Notes: a model not told the origin generated them from the sequence alone. A stretch of DNA of 64,000 nt from Polyodon spathula (GCF_017654505.1 NC_054537.1:73917618-73981617), one strand, 5' to 3'; shown: positions 1 through 11,520, counted from the stretch's first letter. Numbers and translations are program-made.

Positions 1-860
1 GACTGCTGGCATGTTTAAATGTTACTTTAGAGTACAAAACTCAGTTAAAGATCCTTTCACATCACACTTTTAGAATATTATATGATGCAGGCTTTCACAC
101 CGGCCGCATAGCAAAACAGACAGTGTTCCTACTTCTCTGTGCTCGTCCACCATAAATGTATACATATATACAAAATTAGCATGTCAAACAATTGTTTTTA
201 TTACCGTGTTCAAAATGAAACGGTATAAATATATTCTTCAATAATAAGAACAAGATGTTTAAATTGGTTGCTTTTCCGAGTAGCCTACAAAGCACTGCCT
301 CTTTAAAAATAAAAACAAACAAACAAAAAAAAATAAACAGAGTTGAAAAGTCAAATCACACAGACAGGCACTGTGTCCAAGAAGTGGGGCATCACAAAGA
401 TCAGAAAAAAAAGACTACAAAACAGTTAGACTAAACCTCTCGTTTTATCTACAGTTTGCAGGAAATAAAAAAAAAAAAGATGTTCAACAGCAGTCTGAAG
501 TATTTTGTTTAGCAATGTTTAGTTTTAGAGAAAGTGAGTATTTATTTTCAAAAGACTACTTGGGTACACCACATTGTATGAAAAAGTTTCAAGAAATAAA
601 ATGTAAATATTAATTCAGATTTTTTGAAGATGCAAGCCCAATTTGTTTAAAAAAAAAAAAATTAACAAGCGTTGTATGTATGTGAAGATCACAACCAAGA
701 GTTTACAGTAAAATATGATCTGTGTTCATATACATGCTCGCTCAGCTACAAAATACCAATCTCACTTGCTGACCTACATAGTTACGCGTAAATGCTGCAT
801 ACACACACAACCAATTTACAGATACTCGCAGATTTGTATTTTCACTGCATAACATACTGC
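1..860. other. AT-rich non-coding DNA (probable ATP9B intron 1)
   Basis: No coding sequence, RNA gene or recognised repeat beyond short A runs (470s, 648-661). Assigned to the ATP9B intron only because exon 1 lies at 11.4 kb on the minus strand and no later exon was seen. Confidence 0.5.
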
Positions 861-1232
861 ATTTATTTATTTATTTAAATGTAGTCGTTGTCAATGATTT
901 TACCTGTTTTTTCCCCTATTTGGAATTGCCAACTGTATTTATTAATCCCAGTTCACCGCCGCAACTCCCTGATGACCTGGGGAGCGGCGGCTGACACACG
1001 CGTCCTCCGAAACATGTCCCTGCCAAGCCATCTGTTTTTTGCACTGCAGATCCACAGCCAATCCCTCACACCTACAGTGTGAGAGGACAACACAGATCTG
1101 AGTGGCTCCACAGCAGACCCGCAGGCGTCAGCAATGATATACCCTGGATTCAAACCAGCGATCTCCAGGTTATAGGGCGCATCCTGCACTTTATGCGGAG
1201 CGCCTTTACTGGATGCGCCACTCAGGAGCCCC
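861..1232 (-). mobile_element. tRNA-derived SINE
   Basis: On the minus strand the unit begins GGGCTCCTGAGTGGCGCA, has a box A-like TGGCGCATCCAGTAAAGG (1203-1220) and a box B GGTTTGAATCC (1146-1156), a tRNA-unrelated body, an AT-rich 3' part (TTGGCAATTCCAAATAGGGG) and an AAAT-repeat tail (861-878). This is the standard SINE layout with an internal pol III promoter. From memory it resembles SINEs common in sturgeon and paddlefish. It is diverged and probably inactive. Confidence 0.8.
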
Positions 1233-2439
1233 AATATACTGTATTTTTAAAGGAAATGTCCAGCCAAATGTGTTTTTACAAGATTTCACGCCACCACCAA
1301 TCTACATTTATGTTATTATGCTGTCTCTAACTGCTGTTGGGCTTTATGCATATTACACTTCCTGTTAATAAAAAGAACTAGGGCCTACTTATTAAAGCAC
1401 TGTCAAATAGTACCACAAATGTTATTTTTTTATGTATTACTTCAATTTTGGTATTATGAAAGGTCGCTAGCCTTTAACACTTTGCAGTCCGTTTATTCAG
1501 CGCTTATCAGGTGTGTCCGGTCCAATTTATTTTCACAAGCACTGTTTTAAATCCCCCCCCCGAGTAAAACAGGTTTCAAACGCACTGCATGGCAAAACAA
1601 CATCAGTACTGAATCTCCAGCCAAGTCCCACCCCTTATTCGCTGTATTTTTCACCCTCTTTATAGACGTGCACGCTGATAAATGATCTACTGATCACTCG
1701 TTTTATCGCCAAGCTTCTCAATAATGCGATTCAAGTCATTATTTTATTACTATAACATCTCAAAAATCTCTGCAAATGTCAGTGATATTCTCTGAGCACT
1801 GGATGCAGAAGCAGCTATCTCCTTTGTTTTTGTGTCCATCTTATCTCTGTGGTGAAGCTGTTAGCTCTACTGCTCACACGCCCCTTTTCTTTTGGCTTCA
1901 TTCGGCGCCTATCAGTCTCACTCGTCCATTGAATGGTTTTTTTTGGCTTTTTACAGAGAAAAAACTACTAGAGACCTGTGTTTTATGTCTTTTTGATGAT
2001 GTCGGACAGAGTCTGACATCGGACTGGAAACGTATATGGCTGCATTCCCCTTTCAGCTACAGCAACTATAGAAGCCTGTAATAGGAAGTCTTTGGATCCA
2101 AACAATAACGTGATTAAGTGATTTTGTGGTTAAGTCGCATCAGCCGGAAAAAATACCAACAAACAAATAAGGAACACTACCCTTTCAAGCACATGGATTT
2201 CTACCACGAGTAATAACACCATCTCAGAAAAGTCCAGAAAAAATAATTGAAAGCCTTGCATAATCTGCAAAAAAACTTTATTTTTAGATGAGTAGTTTAG
2301 AAATGAATACGATGCCAGGACTCTCCAAAACTGTTTAGAGTGAGTCCAGGACTCTCAACTAAAAAAACAGGTCACAGAGGAAATTTTTGCGGTTCCAGTG
2401 AAAGTGTTACCGGTCCCAATAAACAATAAAAAAAAAAAA
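1233..2439. other. Non-coding DNA without recognised elements
   Basis: Mixed composition with a short C run (1552-1560). Short open frames lack family features. No repeat is recognised. Confidence 0.5.
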
Positions 2440-2449
2440 AAAAAAAAAA

Positions 2450-3066
2450 TCTTTATTTTATATAGCCCAATTCATGCAGCACATTTCAAAGCTCTTTACA
2501 ATCTAAAAACACACTACCACATAGGCCTAATCATAAATCATCACACAAACTACACAAATTCATAAAAACAGATCTCCTAATAGGCTGATATGCCAATTTA
2601 AAAAGATGCATTTTTAAATGACTTAAAAATATCAACTTTTTTAAAAATCCTTACTTGTCTGTGGAAGGGCATTCCATAACCTGAGCGCATAACAGCAAAA
2701 TGCTCTATCATCCATAGACTGGAGACAAGTTTTTGGGACTCTTAAGAGCCCAGCTTCAGGAGATTGCAGGTTTCGCACAGGAATATATTCAATTAATATA
2801 TCAGAGATGTACCTTGGTGCCAAACCATTCTAGGTCTTATATGTCAGCAGTAATATTTTAAATTCAATCCTGCACTTAACAGGCAGCCAATGTAGGGATA
2901 CCAACACAGGTGTTATATATTCAAAGGATTTAGATCTAGTTAGAATTTAAGCAGCCGAGTTCTGAACATAATGTATTGAGAGCATGTTTTGAAGCACCAG
3001 CAAGCAAGGCATTGCAGTAGTCAAGATGTGAGGAGACAAAGGCAATAAAGTACAAGTCTTAATGTT
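2450..3066 (-). mobile_element. LINE 3' end (L2/CR1/Rex-type reverse transcriptase remnant)
   Basis: Minus-strand translation, over broken frames, reads DYCNALLAG, then RIEFKILLLTYKT*NGLAP, RYISDILIEYIP, RNLQSPEAGLLRVPK, DDRAFCCYALRLWNALPQ. These are the conserved C-terminal blocks of fish L2/CR1-type ORF2 (DYCNALL..., FKILLLTYKALHGLAPxY, RSLRS..GLLVVP, RAFxxxAPxLWNxLP). A stop and frame shifts mark it as dead. The 3' UTR part (ATATAG near 2,460) follows. The 5' end is truncated, as is usual for target-primed insertion. Confidence 0.75.
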
Positions 3067-4251
3067 ATGGTACACAAATCTTTTTTTTCTTCATTTATTT
3101 GTTTTGACAAGTTTTTAACAATAAGAAACAAACACTAAAAGCCACAAACAGTACTATTTTTTCGGCCTAAAATAACAAAAAATCAAAAAGGCATAGCAAT
3201 AAAATCCACAAAAGCAAAATTCCATAAAGATCAAAGGACAACCAACCATTTTACTCAACCAGGCATCCCCCACTACTCTTTATATTAAAGGAGACCAAAT
3301 GCTCCAGAAGTTCAGATTTTTAAATTCATAAATCATAATTAATTTGCTTATTCAACATTGCAAACTGTGCTCTGCCCTCTGTGCCAGAACACTAAGCTCT
3401 AAGAAAGTGGGAAGTGAAGTCCTGCTTTCATTACATTTCTTAAAACTGCATCAGCATAATTAATATCAAACGTAACTCAAGGGGAGTGCATTTAAAAAAA
3501 AAAATTTAAAACAATTATGCTATCGGCTAGTATTGGGGAGATTTACATGACCGCATGTAATTCTTTTTCTCTATACATCTAGCTACAGTCACCTGAAAAA
3601 TAGAATCTTGCTCAAAACATTTGACCAATAAGGCCAGATTTTCAATTTAAAAAAATATATAGTTAAATAAGGAATACAATATTATCGTTTCTTTAGAAAT
3701 TTATTTTATTTGCATGCAGGCCTTTTATTACATATATTCCATCTGCAGTGTTGGAATTTGTCTTTATTTGCTTCATGGCCATATTGCATGGCAAAATGTT
3801 TTTATTTTTATTGTAAGACCAAGTTTTTGTACAGTAGTTCAAAGTAGCGTTACAGTTAAAACATACTGTTGTAGTTAACGTATACATCATGAGTTAGCAT
3901 TAAATTACATACAGTATTGAAAGTGCTTATGACAACAAACATACCATTTTACAAGCACAGCCTAAATTGAAGAGTAAACTACTCAATGATGCAAAACCTT
4001 ATCTTATATTATATATCCTCACAATCACTCCAAAATGAGATGCGTTTTAAGTATGACTTACACAACCCCCCCCCCCCCCCCCCCCCCGTTCATACCTGAC
4101 CTGTACTTCCACTACACAAAATATAAGCAAAATCTAAATCTTGAGGTATGACCCTTATAAGTAAAATGTTATCAAAAACTATTCACTGAAATAGCCTGTT
4201 TGGCCTTAAAGTCACAAAAACTACCTTTAGGGAGAAGTTTACAAAGCTCTG

Positions 4252-4283
<32 letters not shown>

Positions 4284-5283
4284 TAAGTGCAGAGCAGGAC
4301 ACGTTAAAAAGGTGTCTCATACAACACAGAACACAAAATATAATATTTGCACGGCCTAAAAGAAGTACTATTAGCATGCATTGCATGGAGTGATCAAAAT
4401 GTTAAAACAAAGAGGAAAGGGACTTGGTAGTTCCCAAGATTGAACCTCTATCTCAATCACATTTTAAACCATTTTTAAGAGGTGATTGATGTTTCTGATC
4501 TCCAATCTCCTGGTCAGTAGGAGCACATCCTGGAGCAGAGATTAATGTCCCCCCAACTGAGTTCAAAGGGAAACCAGATAATCAATTTGTTCCATGAGTC
4601 TATGCCAGAAGTTTCTGAAGAAAACAGTATAGTTTATCAGAAAAGTTTGAGAATTAATTGAAAGATGCATACATTACAATATTCAGCCTGAGTAAGAAAA
4701 AAAAATTAAATGGGCAAAAACAAAACTACTGTACCAGTCTTATACCCTTACACACAGAAAATAACTTCAACTGCTGTCCACATTGTACATTAGAATGTGT
4801 TCCATGGAAAAAGTTAAATGGCACAAAACTGATGGCATGGTTATTAAAAAAAAAAAAAAAAAGGCTTGAACACGTTAACAAAATATTGTTTACCACTAAC
4901 TATGAATAATATTTGAAATTGTTACAGATATTTATTTTTAATGTCTGAAAATATAAAAAGAAATGTGTGATTAAGAAAAATGTAATGTACTGTATGGTAC
5001 CACTGTTTGTGCAACCCAACCCCTTTCATAAACAATTTACAGTAGGCCAATACCTAAAGTCAGCAAAATAAAGATTCCAAAAATAACATTAAATAGAGCC
5101 GTGCTAACCAATTCAATTACTTTTTATAGCTTTATCATTTTTATTACTGCTGCCCCTTTTTAATTGTGCTGAGAAACCTGAACTTTTTTCTTTTTTTAGT
5201 ATGTGCTAATATTTCAAATACAGCTATGCAAAAACTTACTATGTGTACATCCTGGTTACCTTCGATGGTCACATGTTCTGGTT
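3067..5283. other. AT-rich non-coding DNA with homopolymer runs
   Basis: Contains a run of 22 C (4066-4087), about 29 T (4252-4280) and about 18 A (4845-4862). No gene or recognisable transposon. Confidence 0.5.
4066..4087. repeat. Poly-C run (22 C)
   Basis: Uninterrupted C run directly visible; unusual in AT-rich DNA. Length may be uncertain in assembly. Confidence 0.9.
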
Positions 5284-5740
5284 CCAGGTTAAGGGTGTTG
5301 CGATATTACGATAAAAAGATAATCACGACATAGGCCTAAATTCTAACAATTATTGTATTATCAATATTTTTTAATTATCACGGTAATTTATTTATTTATG
5401 AGAAAGGCACATCAACTGAACAGAACGCAGAAAAAAACTATAATAGCAACATCCAGTTAATGGCGATAATGACCCTAACACTGGGTTTTATATAGCCACA
5501 AAAAGCAACAAAAGCAGCGCACAACAAATATGGCGGATAGTGAGAACGGCAGAAATGACCTCTTTCCTCCTGAATAAAATTAGTTATCTGGAATAATTTT
5601 GATTTTAAAACGATCAGGTTATTTGTAAATTAAGCTGAGCTGTTGTTCTTTCATAAAGCAGCAACACAGCGACTATGTTCACGCATTTAAGAGATCACCA
5701 CCAAGCGCCTGATAAAGAAGCAACATCGATAAGGAACAAA
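5284..5740 (+). mobile_element. hAT-like transposon fragment with BED zinc-finger remnant
   Basis: The left part GGGTGTTGCGATATTACG with repeated ATTATCACGGTAAT-type motifs resembles fish hAT ends. Then MADSENGRNDLFPPE followed by a stop (5531-5578), and further on MFTHLRDHH (5675-5701), which fits the end of a BED-type zinc finger (N..NL..HL..HH) in hAT transposases. No catalytic domain follows. Family call rests on short motifs. Confidence 0.45.
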
Positions 5741-6308
5741 GTGTTAAGTAAAACTAATTACATGTATAACAATAATGCTAATGCGTTTCAGTATTCTCAT
5801 TTTATAATTAAAAACCTAAATTATATATATTTTTTAGCTACATATCTTAAGAAGGACAAACATTTTTACACTATTTAAAACAGACACAAGGATATTGCAA
5901 GTGTGCTGTGTACTTTAACAGGAACATCAATATTGTCTGTTTAAAGGCTATTCCATAAATAACACACTCACTATATCCTTGCATCTGTTTTGTAATTGTT
6001 TATTTTCAACTAAATATTAGCATTTTCAAACAAAACTTAGGGTAGGCTGATAAGCCCAGCTCCATTTAGAAATATGTTTAACCAAATAATAGTGTACCTG
6101 TTTGATTTGGGAATAATACATTTTTTTAAATCAGACTAACAATTATGAAAAACAGCCAAACTAATCATGTAAAAAAACAAAACCATGTGACCCACCCATT
6201 ATTTAAAATATTCAGTGTTTTGTAAATATCTGTTGTATTACAATTAAGCACAGTATTCTTTTTTATTTTAAGGTAGACAATGTTGCAAAACACATTTTAG
6301 CTTATTAA
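5741..6308. other. AT-rich non-coding DNA
   Basis: Nothing recognised; may be the decayed interior of the hAT-like element to its left. Confidence 0.4.
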
Positions 6309-6927
6309 CCACTTCCACTCTAGGCTGTACGTATGTACGTTAAAGAAAACAGCACTTGCAATACCATGCCATACCTGCATAAGCCAAAGTTTGCCGTCTA
6401 TTCTGGTTTGTTTTTTTTTCCAATCTGATCTGGAGATAAGTGGTGTGGGTGACGAAGTGTCTGTCCTAACAGTCTTATAATTATGAAAATAGTCAGTTGT
6501 ATTATTTTGTGAAACCTTTTTGTTTGGGACATGAAAATCTGCCATTTTGACCCCATAACATTGCTCAGCTCTGCTGTGCTAGCTCTGTGGCTGTAGCTCC
6601 TGACTCACTAGTCCTCTGCTACACAAATAAACAAACAAAAACACAGCTCTCTGGCTGTGTCCCCTTTGCACTGAGATTTGCAGCTCAGAATCCTTCTCTC
6701 TGTCATAATGCTCTAAGGTAGTGTTAGTAATGTGGTATGCGTTCTGAAGACAGAGAGGAAAGATCGAAATGAACAAGTGACTATTATCCACTTGCATTCT
6801 GTGCAAAAATCCCTATCTACCTGTGAAGACACTGAGAATCAACACAGTATTTATTTTACAAAAAATTCTATTCCTTTTATATATTGTGTGCGTAATTTTG
6901 TACATACATAACATTAAAAATGTTTAT

Positions 6928-7001
<74 letters not shown>

Positions 7002-7104
7002 TGTTTTTGTTCATACACAAATAAACGATAAAAATATATAAAACTTGTGTCTGATTTTCTTTATTGAATATGACCGACTATCTAGTACACAGGAGCCTAA
7101 AGGG
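6309..7104. mobile_element. piggyBac-like non-autonomous element bounded by TTAA
   Basis: Flanked on both sides by TTAA (6305-6308 and 7105-7108), the piggyBac target duplication. The left end starts CCACTTCCACTCTAGGC; the right end, inverted, starts CCCTTTAGGCTCCTG. Ends beginning CCCTTT-like after TTAA fit piggyBac MITEs. Interior has no transposase and contains a TG/TA microsatellite. Confidence 0.5.
6933..6998. repeat. (TG)n(TA)n compound microsatellite
   Basis: About 16 TG units then about 17 TA units, visible directly; inside the piggyBac-like element. Confidence 0.95.
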
Positions 7105-7108
7105 TTAA

Positions 7109-8037
7109 TAAAAATGTTATAGAAGTATTGACTTTTTTCAGTTATTATTATTTTATACCAATTATAGGGGTAAGAATATCAATTACTATAAATTCAAAAT
7201 CTGGTACCTGGAGTGCACATTTATTTTTGCATTTGGAGTTGAAGAGGTTAAATAGTTAACATTTTAAATTTGTAAGAATTCTTTTTTATTTATTTATTTT
7301 TTTTGGTAGTTTTGTAAAATAGAGCTGTACCACAATTATCATGATATTACCCCACAAAATAATTGTCTGAGACTGTTCATATAATGACATCCCTATTCCA
7401 GGTAGAGTTCGTTTGTAGCAGTACAGTGTTTCATTGTGTTATCATCTCTGTTCCCAAGTTTCAGGCCCTACTGTAAGTCACATGACAGGCCTAAAGCATT
7501 AGAATTTTCATATCAGAATGAAAATTTTAAAAAAATTAAAAAATTAAAAAGTAGTATGCAGTCGCTGTTTCAACGCACTTCAATCCTAGTTTGTCCCAAT
7601 CAGGTCTGTAATTACTTAATTGAACTCTGTTCAATTAGGCCTAACAATTGAATACCTGCCTGTAACAGCAAGCTTATCCTCAGTTTAATAATTAAGGACC
7701 TGTTTGGAACAAGGTCCTAGACTTGTATATGTTAGCCACCCAGCTGCTTATCCCACAATTTCCAAGTAGAGTGCGAGTCCAAAATGTGATGCTCCTGTGA
7801 GAATAGCATGCAGGGGGTTATATGTACATCTGCAGTTTAACACGTCTTTTCAACGTGGTACACTAAATAAATAAGAAGACTATATTATATAAAGTCTGCA
7901 GTTTTGTTTTTCTCTGGCAGATGGCAGCAGTCCTAAAAAAATGTGCTTGACAGACTGGCCCATCCCTACATAGCACAGCTGTGAAAAAAAAAAAAAAAAA
8001 TGAATACCAGCTAGCTAGAGAATGAGATGAGGGTACA
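7109..8037. other. AT-rich non-coding DNA
   Basis: No gene. 7,325-7,400 (AATTATCATGATATTACCCC) could be the right end of the hAT-like element at 5.28 kb, interrupted by the piggyBac-like insertion; not certain. Confidence 0.35.
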
Positions 8038-8320
8038 GTATTTATTTCTTTGTTGATGTTACAAGGGGTTGTAAGGAACCGATTTATTATGCTGATGACG
8101 TACAATTAACAGATAATAATGCACCTAACAGCAATACAAACCAGTACCCGAAACAGTGGAAGATAGAAAATAAGTTTACCACATCATCCACCCGTATGAC
8201 AGAATTGAAAATTTGCGACGCAAGTTTTCTGATGTATATGTACTAGATAAAGACGTTATCATTAATGAGTGTGAGAAAGGGGTCTGCTTTGAAATCGATA
8301 GCACAAAAAATAATTTCTAA
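8038..8320 (+). pseudogene. piggyBac-type transposase remnant
   Basis: Three frames in series read FISLLMLQGVVRNRF, then LTDNNAPNSNTNQYPKQW, then VYHIIHPYDRIENLRRKF and SDVYVLDKDVIINE. This order matches the piggyBac core: RF..L..LHF.DN, then K..P..D.L..KF..Y.P....IDE. Two frame shifts and a stop break it, and the catalytic Asp of IDE is Asn here (INE). No RNA or protein function is expected. The family was judged from remembered motifs. Confidence 0.5.
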
Positions 8321-8326
8321 AACGTG

Positions 8327-10038
8327 ACAGTCAGCACTCGCATATCCAATTTTTTTTTTACTTCAGTGACGGTTAAACGAGAGTGACGCATATCTGATTA
8401 TTTCATCTGATTTGACGTGCATGTAGGTGAGCACTTTGTAACCTGCCCCTTATCACCCAAACAACCCCCTGCCCTGCACACACACACATTTCATACGGAA
8501 ATAAAAAATGACATTGGTTTGAGGAAATGTACAGGGAGAAGTATACTGTAGCGAATATTTCTCTTTTCTTTGGCACTGATGCAGTTTTCTTTTTCTTATT
8601 TTATTTTATATCTGACATCACAAGAGGGATCATGATGATGGTAGATCGTTCATGGAAGACTTGATTCAGCAGAGTCAGGGTAGATAGATATTTACAGCAA
8701 TCTGTCTCGAATGTTTAACTATTTGAAGACGGTCCTCCCGTTCGTTTCGTTTTTCATCCATTGATTCTTTCATTGAAATGTGTTAGCGCACTAGTTGGGA
8801 GAATGACACAGCAGTAAACGGTAAAAACGTGTCCGTTTTTTCAAGGAACACAAAAAAGATACAATGTCAAAAAAACATAGCTGAAATGGATGTGTGTTAA
8901 AATAAGCAGACGTCCATTTGGATGTACCGTAGCTGGTTTTGTGGTACAGTGCTATATTTTCAACAGAATAAGTATTTTAATTCAAAACGATATGCTTTTG
9001 AAAATATCACTTGCCCAAAGAGACGACATGTGGTGTAATACAGTACATATGCTACTTTTAAATCCGGTACGTATTGTAACATTATGTAAAATTCCCCATT
9101 AGCGACATAACAGCAAAATGAAATCAAAACGTTACCCATGCACAGAACTGCGTAAAACGTAAAAGACAATGCAATTTAGCAAACTTTTTTTTTTTTTTTT
9201 TTAACACACACACAAAAAAAAAAAAAAAACAGTTTATAGAATTAAAACAATATCCAAAGTCCGTATTCAACAATGCAGAATATGTTGCTCGATAAGGCTC
9301 TAATGTCACAGTTCACTTAAGCAACTAAAGATCACAGATTTAAAAACTGTTTAATGATTAACTTTTACATTACTATAGCTTGTCATGTTTGCTTTTGCTG
9401 CATTTTCGTCATATGAAATTGGAGGAAGTGTTGTGTAACTGCACAACAGACAGACTGGTTTGCCAAGCAGAAAAATAAATTAAAAGAAAATTAAAAACGC
9501 GGGCTGTCACGGATAAACATGTACATTGTAACACTGACAATGAAAATTGAAAACTGGTGACAGTCAGAAATTGCGTGTGACAGGAAAGTGCGTTAATTTG
9601 TTACATATATACCGTATTACTTCAATTTGGCGCCGCGGCGTTTATTTTAGAACTATACTACCATAAAATAAATTGTGCTTACTATGTGTGTATACATTAG
9701 TTTGTAATGCAAGTGCTAGATTGAGGCTCCCAACTCTTCGGGGTGTTACATGTACATAGTCAGTGTTGCGCGTTTATTTGTTTACTGTGTGTTTTCTTTT
9801 TAGTAGGGGGAGAAAAAACACGTTAATGTATCTTTACTAATAGCGCTATTTATTCGAGGGCAGCCTCTATTCTAAAACTGATATATGACTGCGGCGTCAA
9901 TACGAGGGCGTCTTTAATTCGAGGGTGGCACCAAATTGAATACGGTATATATAATAGGGATTGGTTTTATTCTTAACACAAGGGTGGTAAAACGCAACTG
10001 ACGTGTATCTGTGTAACGGATATCCGAGTGCTGACTGT
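8327..10038. mobile_element. Element bounded by 21-bp terminal inverted repeats
   Basis: The left end ACAGTCAGCACTCGCATATC continues C; the inverted right end (10018-10038) matches at 20 of 21 positions (one C/G change). Span is 1,712 bp. No transposase is recognised in it. A separate MITE (9611-9946) is nested near its right end. Target duplication is unclear. Confidence 0.5.
9611..9946. mobile_element. MITE with 20-bp terminal inverted repeats
   Basis: The left end reads ACCGTATTACTTCAATTTGG then CGCC; the inverted right end reads ACCGTATTCAATTTGGTGCC, i.e. the same with a 3-4-base indel. Length 336 bp. ATAT lies on both flanks and may be the target duplication. GC-richer interior has GCGGCGT near both ends. 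No coding capacity. Confidence 0.65.
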
Positions 10039-10049
10039 AATGCTGCCAT

Positions 10050-10074
10050 GGGGGGGGGGGGGGGGGGGGGGGGG
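10050..10074. repeat. Poly-G run (25 G)
   Basis: Uninterrupted G run, visible directly. Possible G-quadruplex and likely length-variable. Confidence 0.9.
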
Positions 10075-11440
10075 TATTTTATTTTCTTAATTACATTGTT
10101 ATAGTGCTACAACTGTAAACATAATGCTGTTATTTAAATTATATAATATATTTCTAATGTTCATAATAACACTAAAACAAGTGTGTATTTTACAAATTGT
10201 TTTGAAAACTGTCCAGATTGCTTATTTGATGGCTACAAATGAAGGCAGCAAAAAAAAAAAAAAAACTACTTTTTGAAATGGATGTTGACAAAATAAATGG
10301 GCAGCTGGGTGGTTAAAGGGGCAAAATTGAGTACCATTGCCCTTGGTAGTTCTTCCGTTGAATCATGCATAGCCACATGTTTGTTTTTTATTTAAACAAA
10401 TGTAATTTATTCAACTAATCACTATTTAAGATGATACCACTTAAAGGTGGATTTGGTAAAAGGTCAATCACCGTATTTAAACTACAAGTGGAACCCCAAA
10501 AGGAATAGCTTTATACAACATGTGTACATTTACAACTATAATATTTCAAATTAATATGCACATAGCCATGTAATAATTGTAAACTATGATTTAATCTTTC
10601 ACAAACCAAAGATGAGAATAACTTTTACTTTACCGTCTTGTCTAATTAGCCTCCAGTAAAACCTGGAATGTCTAAATTGCACTAGAATGGAAATCTTGTT
10701 TCCTGCCCGCATAATACATCATACACGGGTGTTTAATTTAACATCCCACAATGCCACAGGCTTCCGTTTTTACAAGCCACTATGGCACAACTTTGGGGTA
10801 CTTGAGGCTTTAAAAAACTTTCGTGACTAACAATTAAAACAGACAGAGGGATATGCATCTCATTGGCCAAGCAATGCGCTGCAGCTGATATTAATAAAAT
10901 AAGCTTATGCTATTTAAAAACAGTTTAACTAATACGGTAGTTAATGTAGATTTTACTGTCTGTACTGTTGTTTAGGTTTTTATTTTCACACTGAATGTGC
11001 TGTCATGCTTTAGCAAACTACGTGCTGTCTCCACTTCCTTAATGTTAAACGGGTTAAGTCTCAAACATAAACAACAACAACAAAAAAGGAACTCTTACTG
11101 TGATATAGCAGTATGCTTGTTTACATCTGTGATTCCAGGCATCAAAACACAACAGAGAAAAGTGTTCTCAGTGGTAGGGTTTGTAGTACGACTATAAACG
11201 TCACACTTCAGCAGTTAGAATATATTAATGGTCGGTTTGTGTCATATGTTTTTCATTAGGCCTAAGATTCCTCTCTAACTCAGCACCAGCTGTCATGTAT
11301 CCACTCCGGATGAATCTATCGCAGGACTATGATTCCACCCATTCTGCCCAGTTACGTTCTTTTCAGAACCCCTGCTTAGGCAATGTGGGTACTATTTTCA
11401 TCCCCTCCCAGCGTGTCAAGTAAAGGGTATTATCCTGTAC
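10075..11440. other. Proximal ATP9B intron 1, no recognised element
   Basis: AT-rich until about 11,240, then more mixed. No second exon is seen. Confidence 0.45.
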
Positions 11441-11520
11441 CTGTGGTGTCTCCCCGCGTTGTAAAGTGCATTTTTGTTCTTATTATTCCAGACCGGGTGC
11501 AGCGGGATGTTGTCAGCCAT
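11441..11520 (-). CDS. ATP9B: ATP9B exon 1 (start of a class-2 P4-type ATPase), partial gene
   Basis: The minus-strand ATG at 11518-11520 opens MADNIPLHPV..., followed after an Asn/Lys-rich stretch by NAGRHH. Remembered ATP9B starts MADQIPLYPV with a later RHSRY, and ATP9A starts MTDNIPLQPV, so the first ten residues fit this family closely. The exon probably ends CACCACAG with donor GTACAG (phase 2), which is a weak donor; reading on meets a stop within nine codons. Known role: a Golgi/endosomal P4-ATPase family member that works without a CDC50 partner. ATP9B is chosen over ATP9A because SALL3-ATP9B is the vertebrate gene order (SALL4 neighbours ATP9A). Later exons were not found in 1-11,440 and probably lie beyond the window. 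Confidence 0.72.

Noticed and set aside
953..1234. 93-codon minus-strand frame, and a tRNA gene at 1150-1230
   Set aside because: Both lie in the SINE; the tRNA-like part has boxes A and B but is embedded in a retroposon with a tail and is not a normal cloverleaf gene.
6823..7041. 72-codon frame with Cys-Val and Tyr-Ile runs
   Set aside because: Translation of the TG/TA microsatellite.
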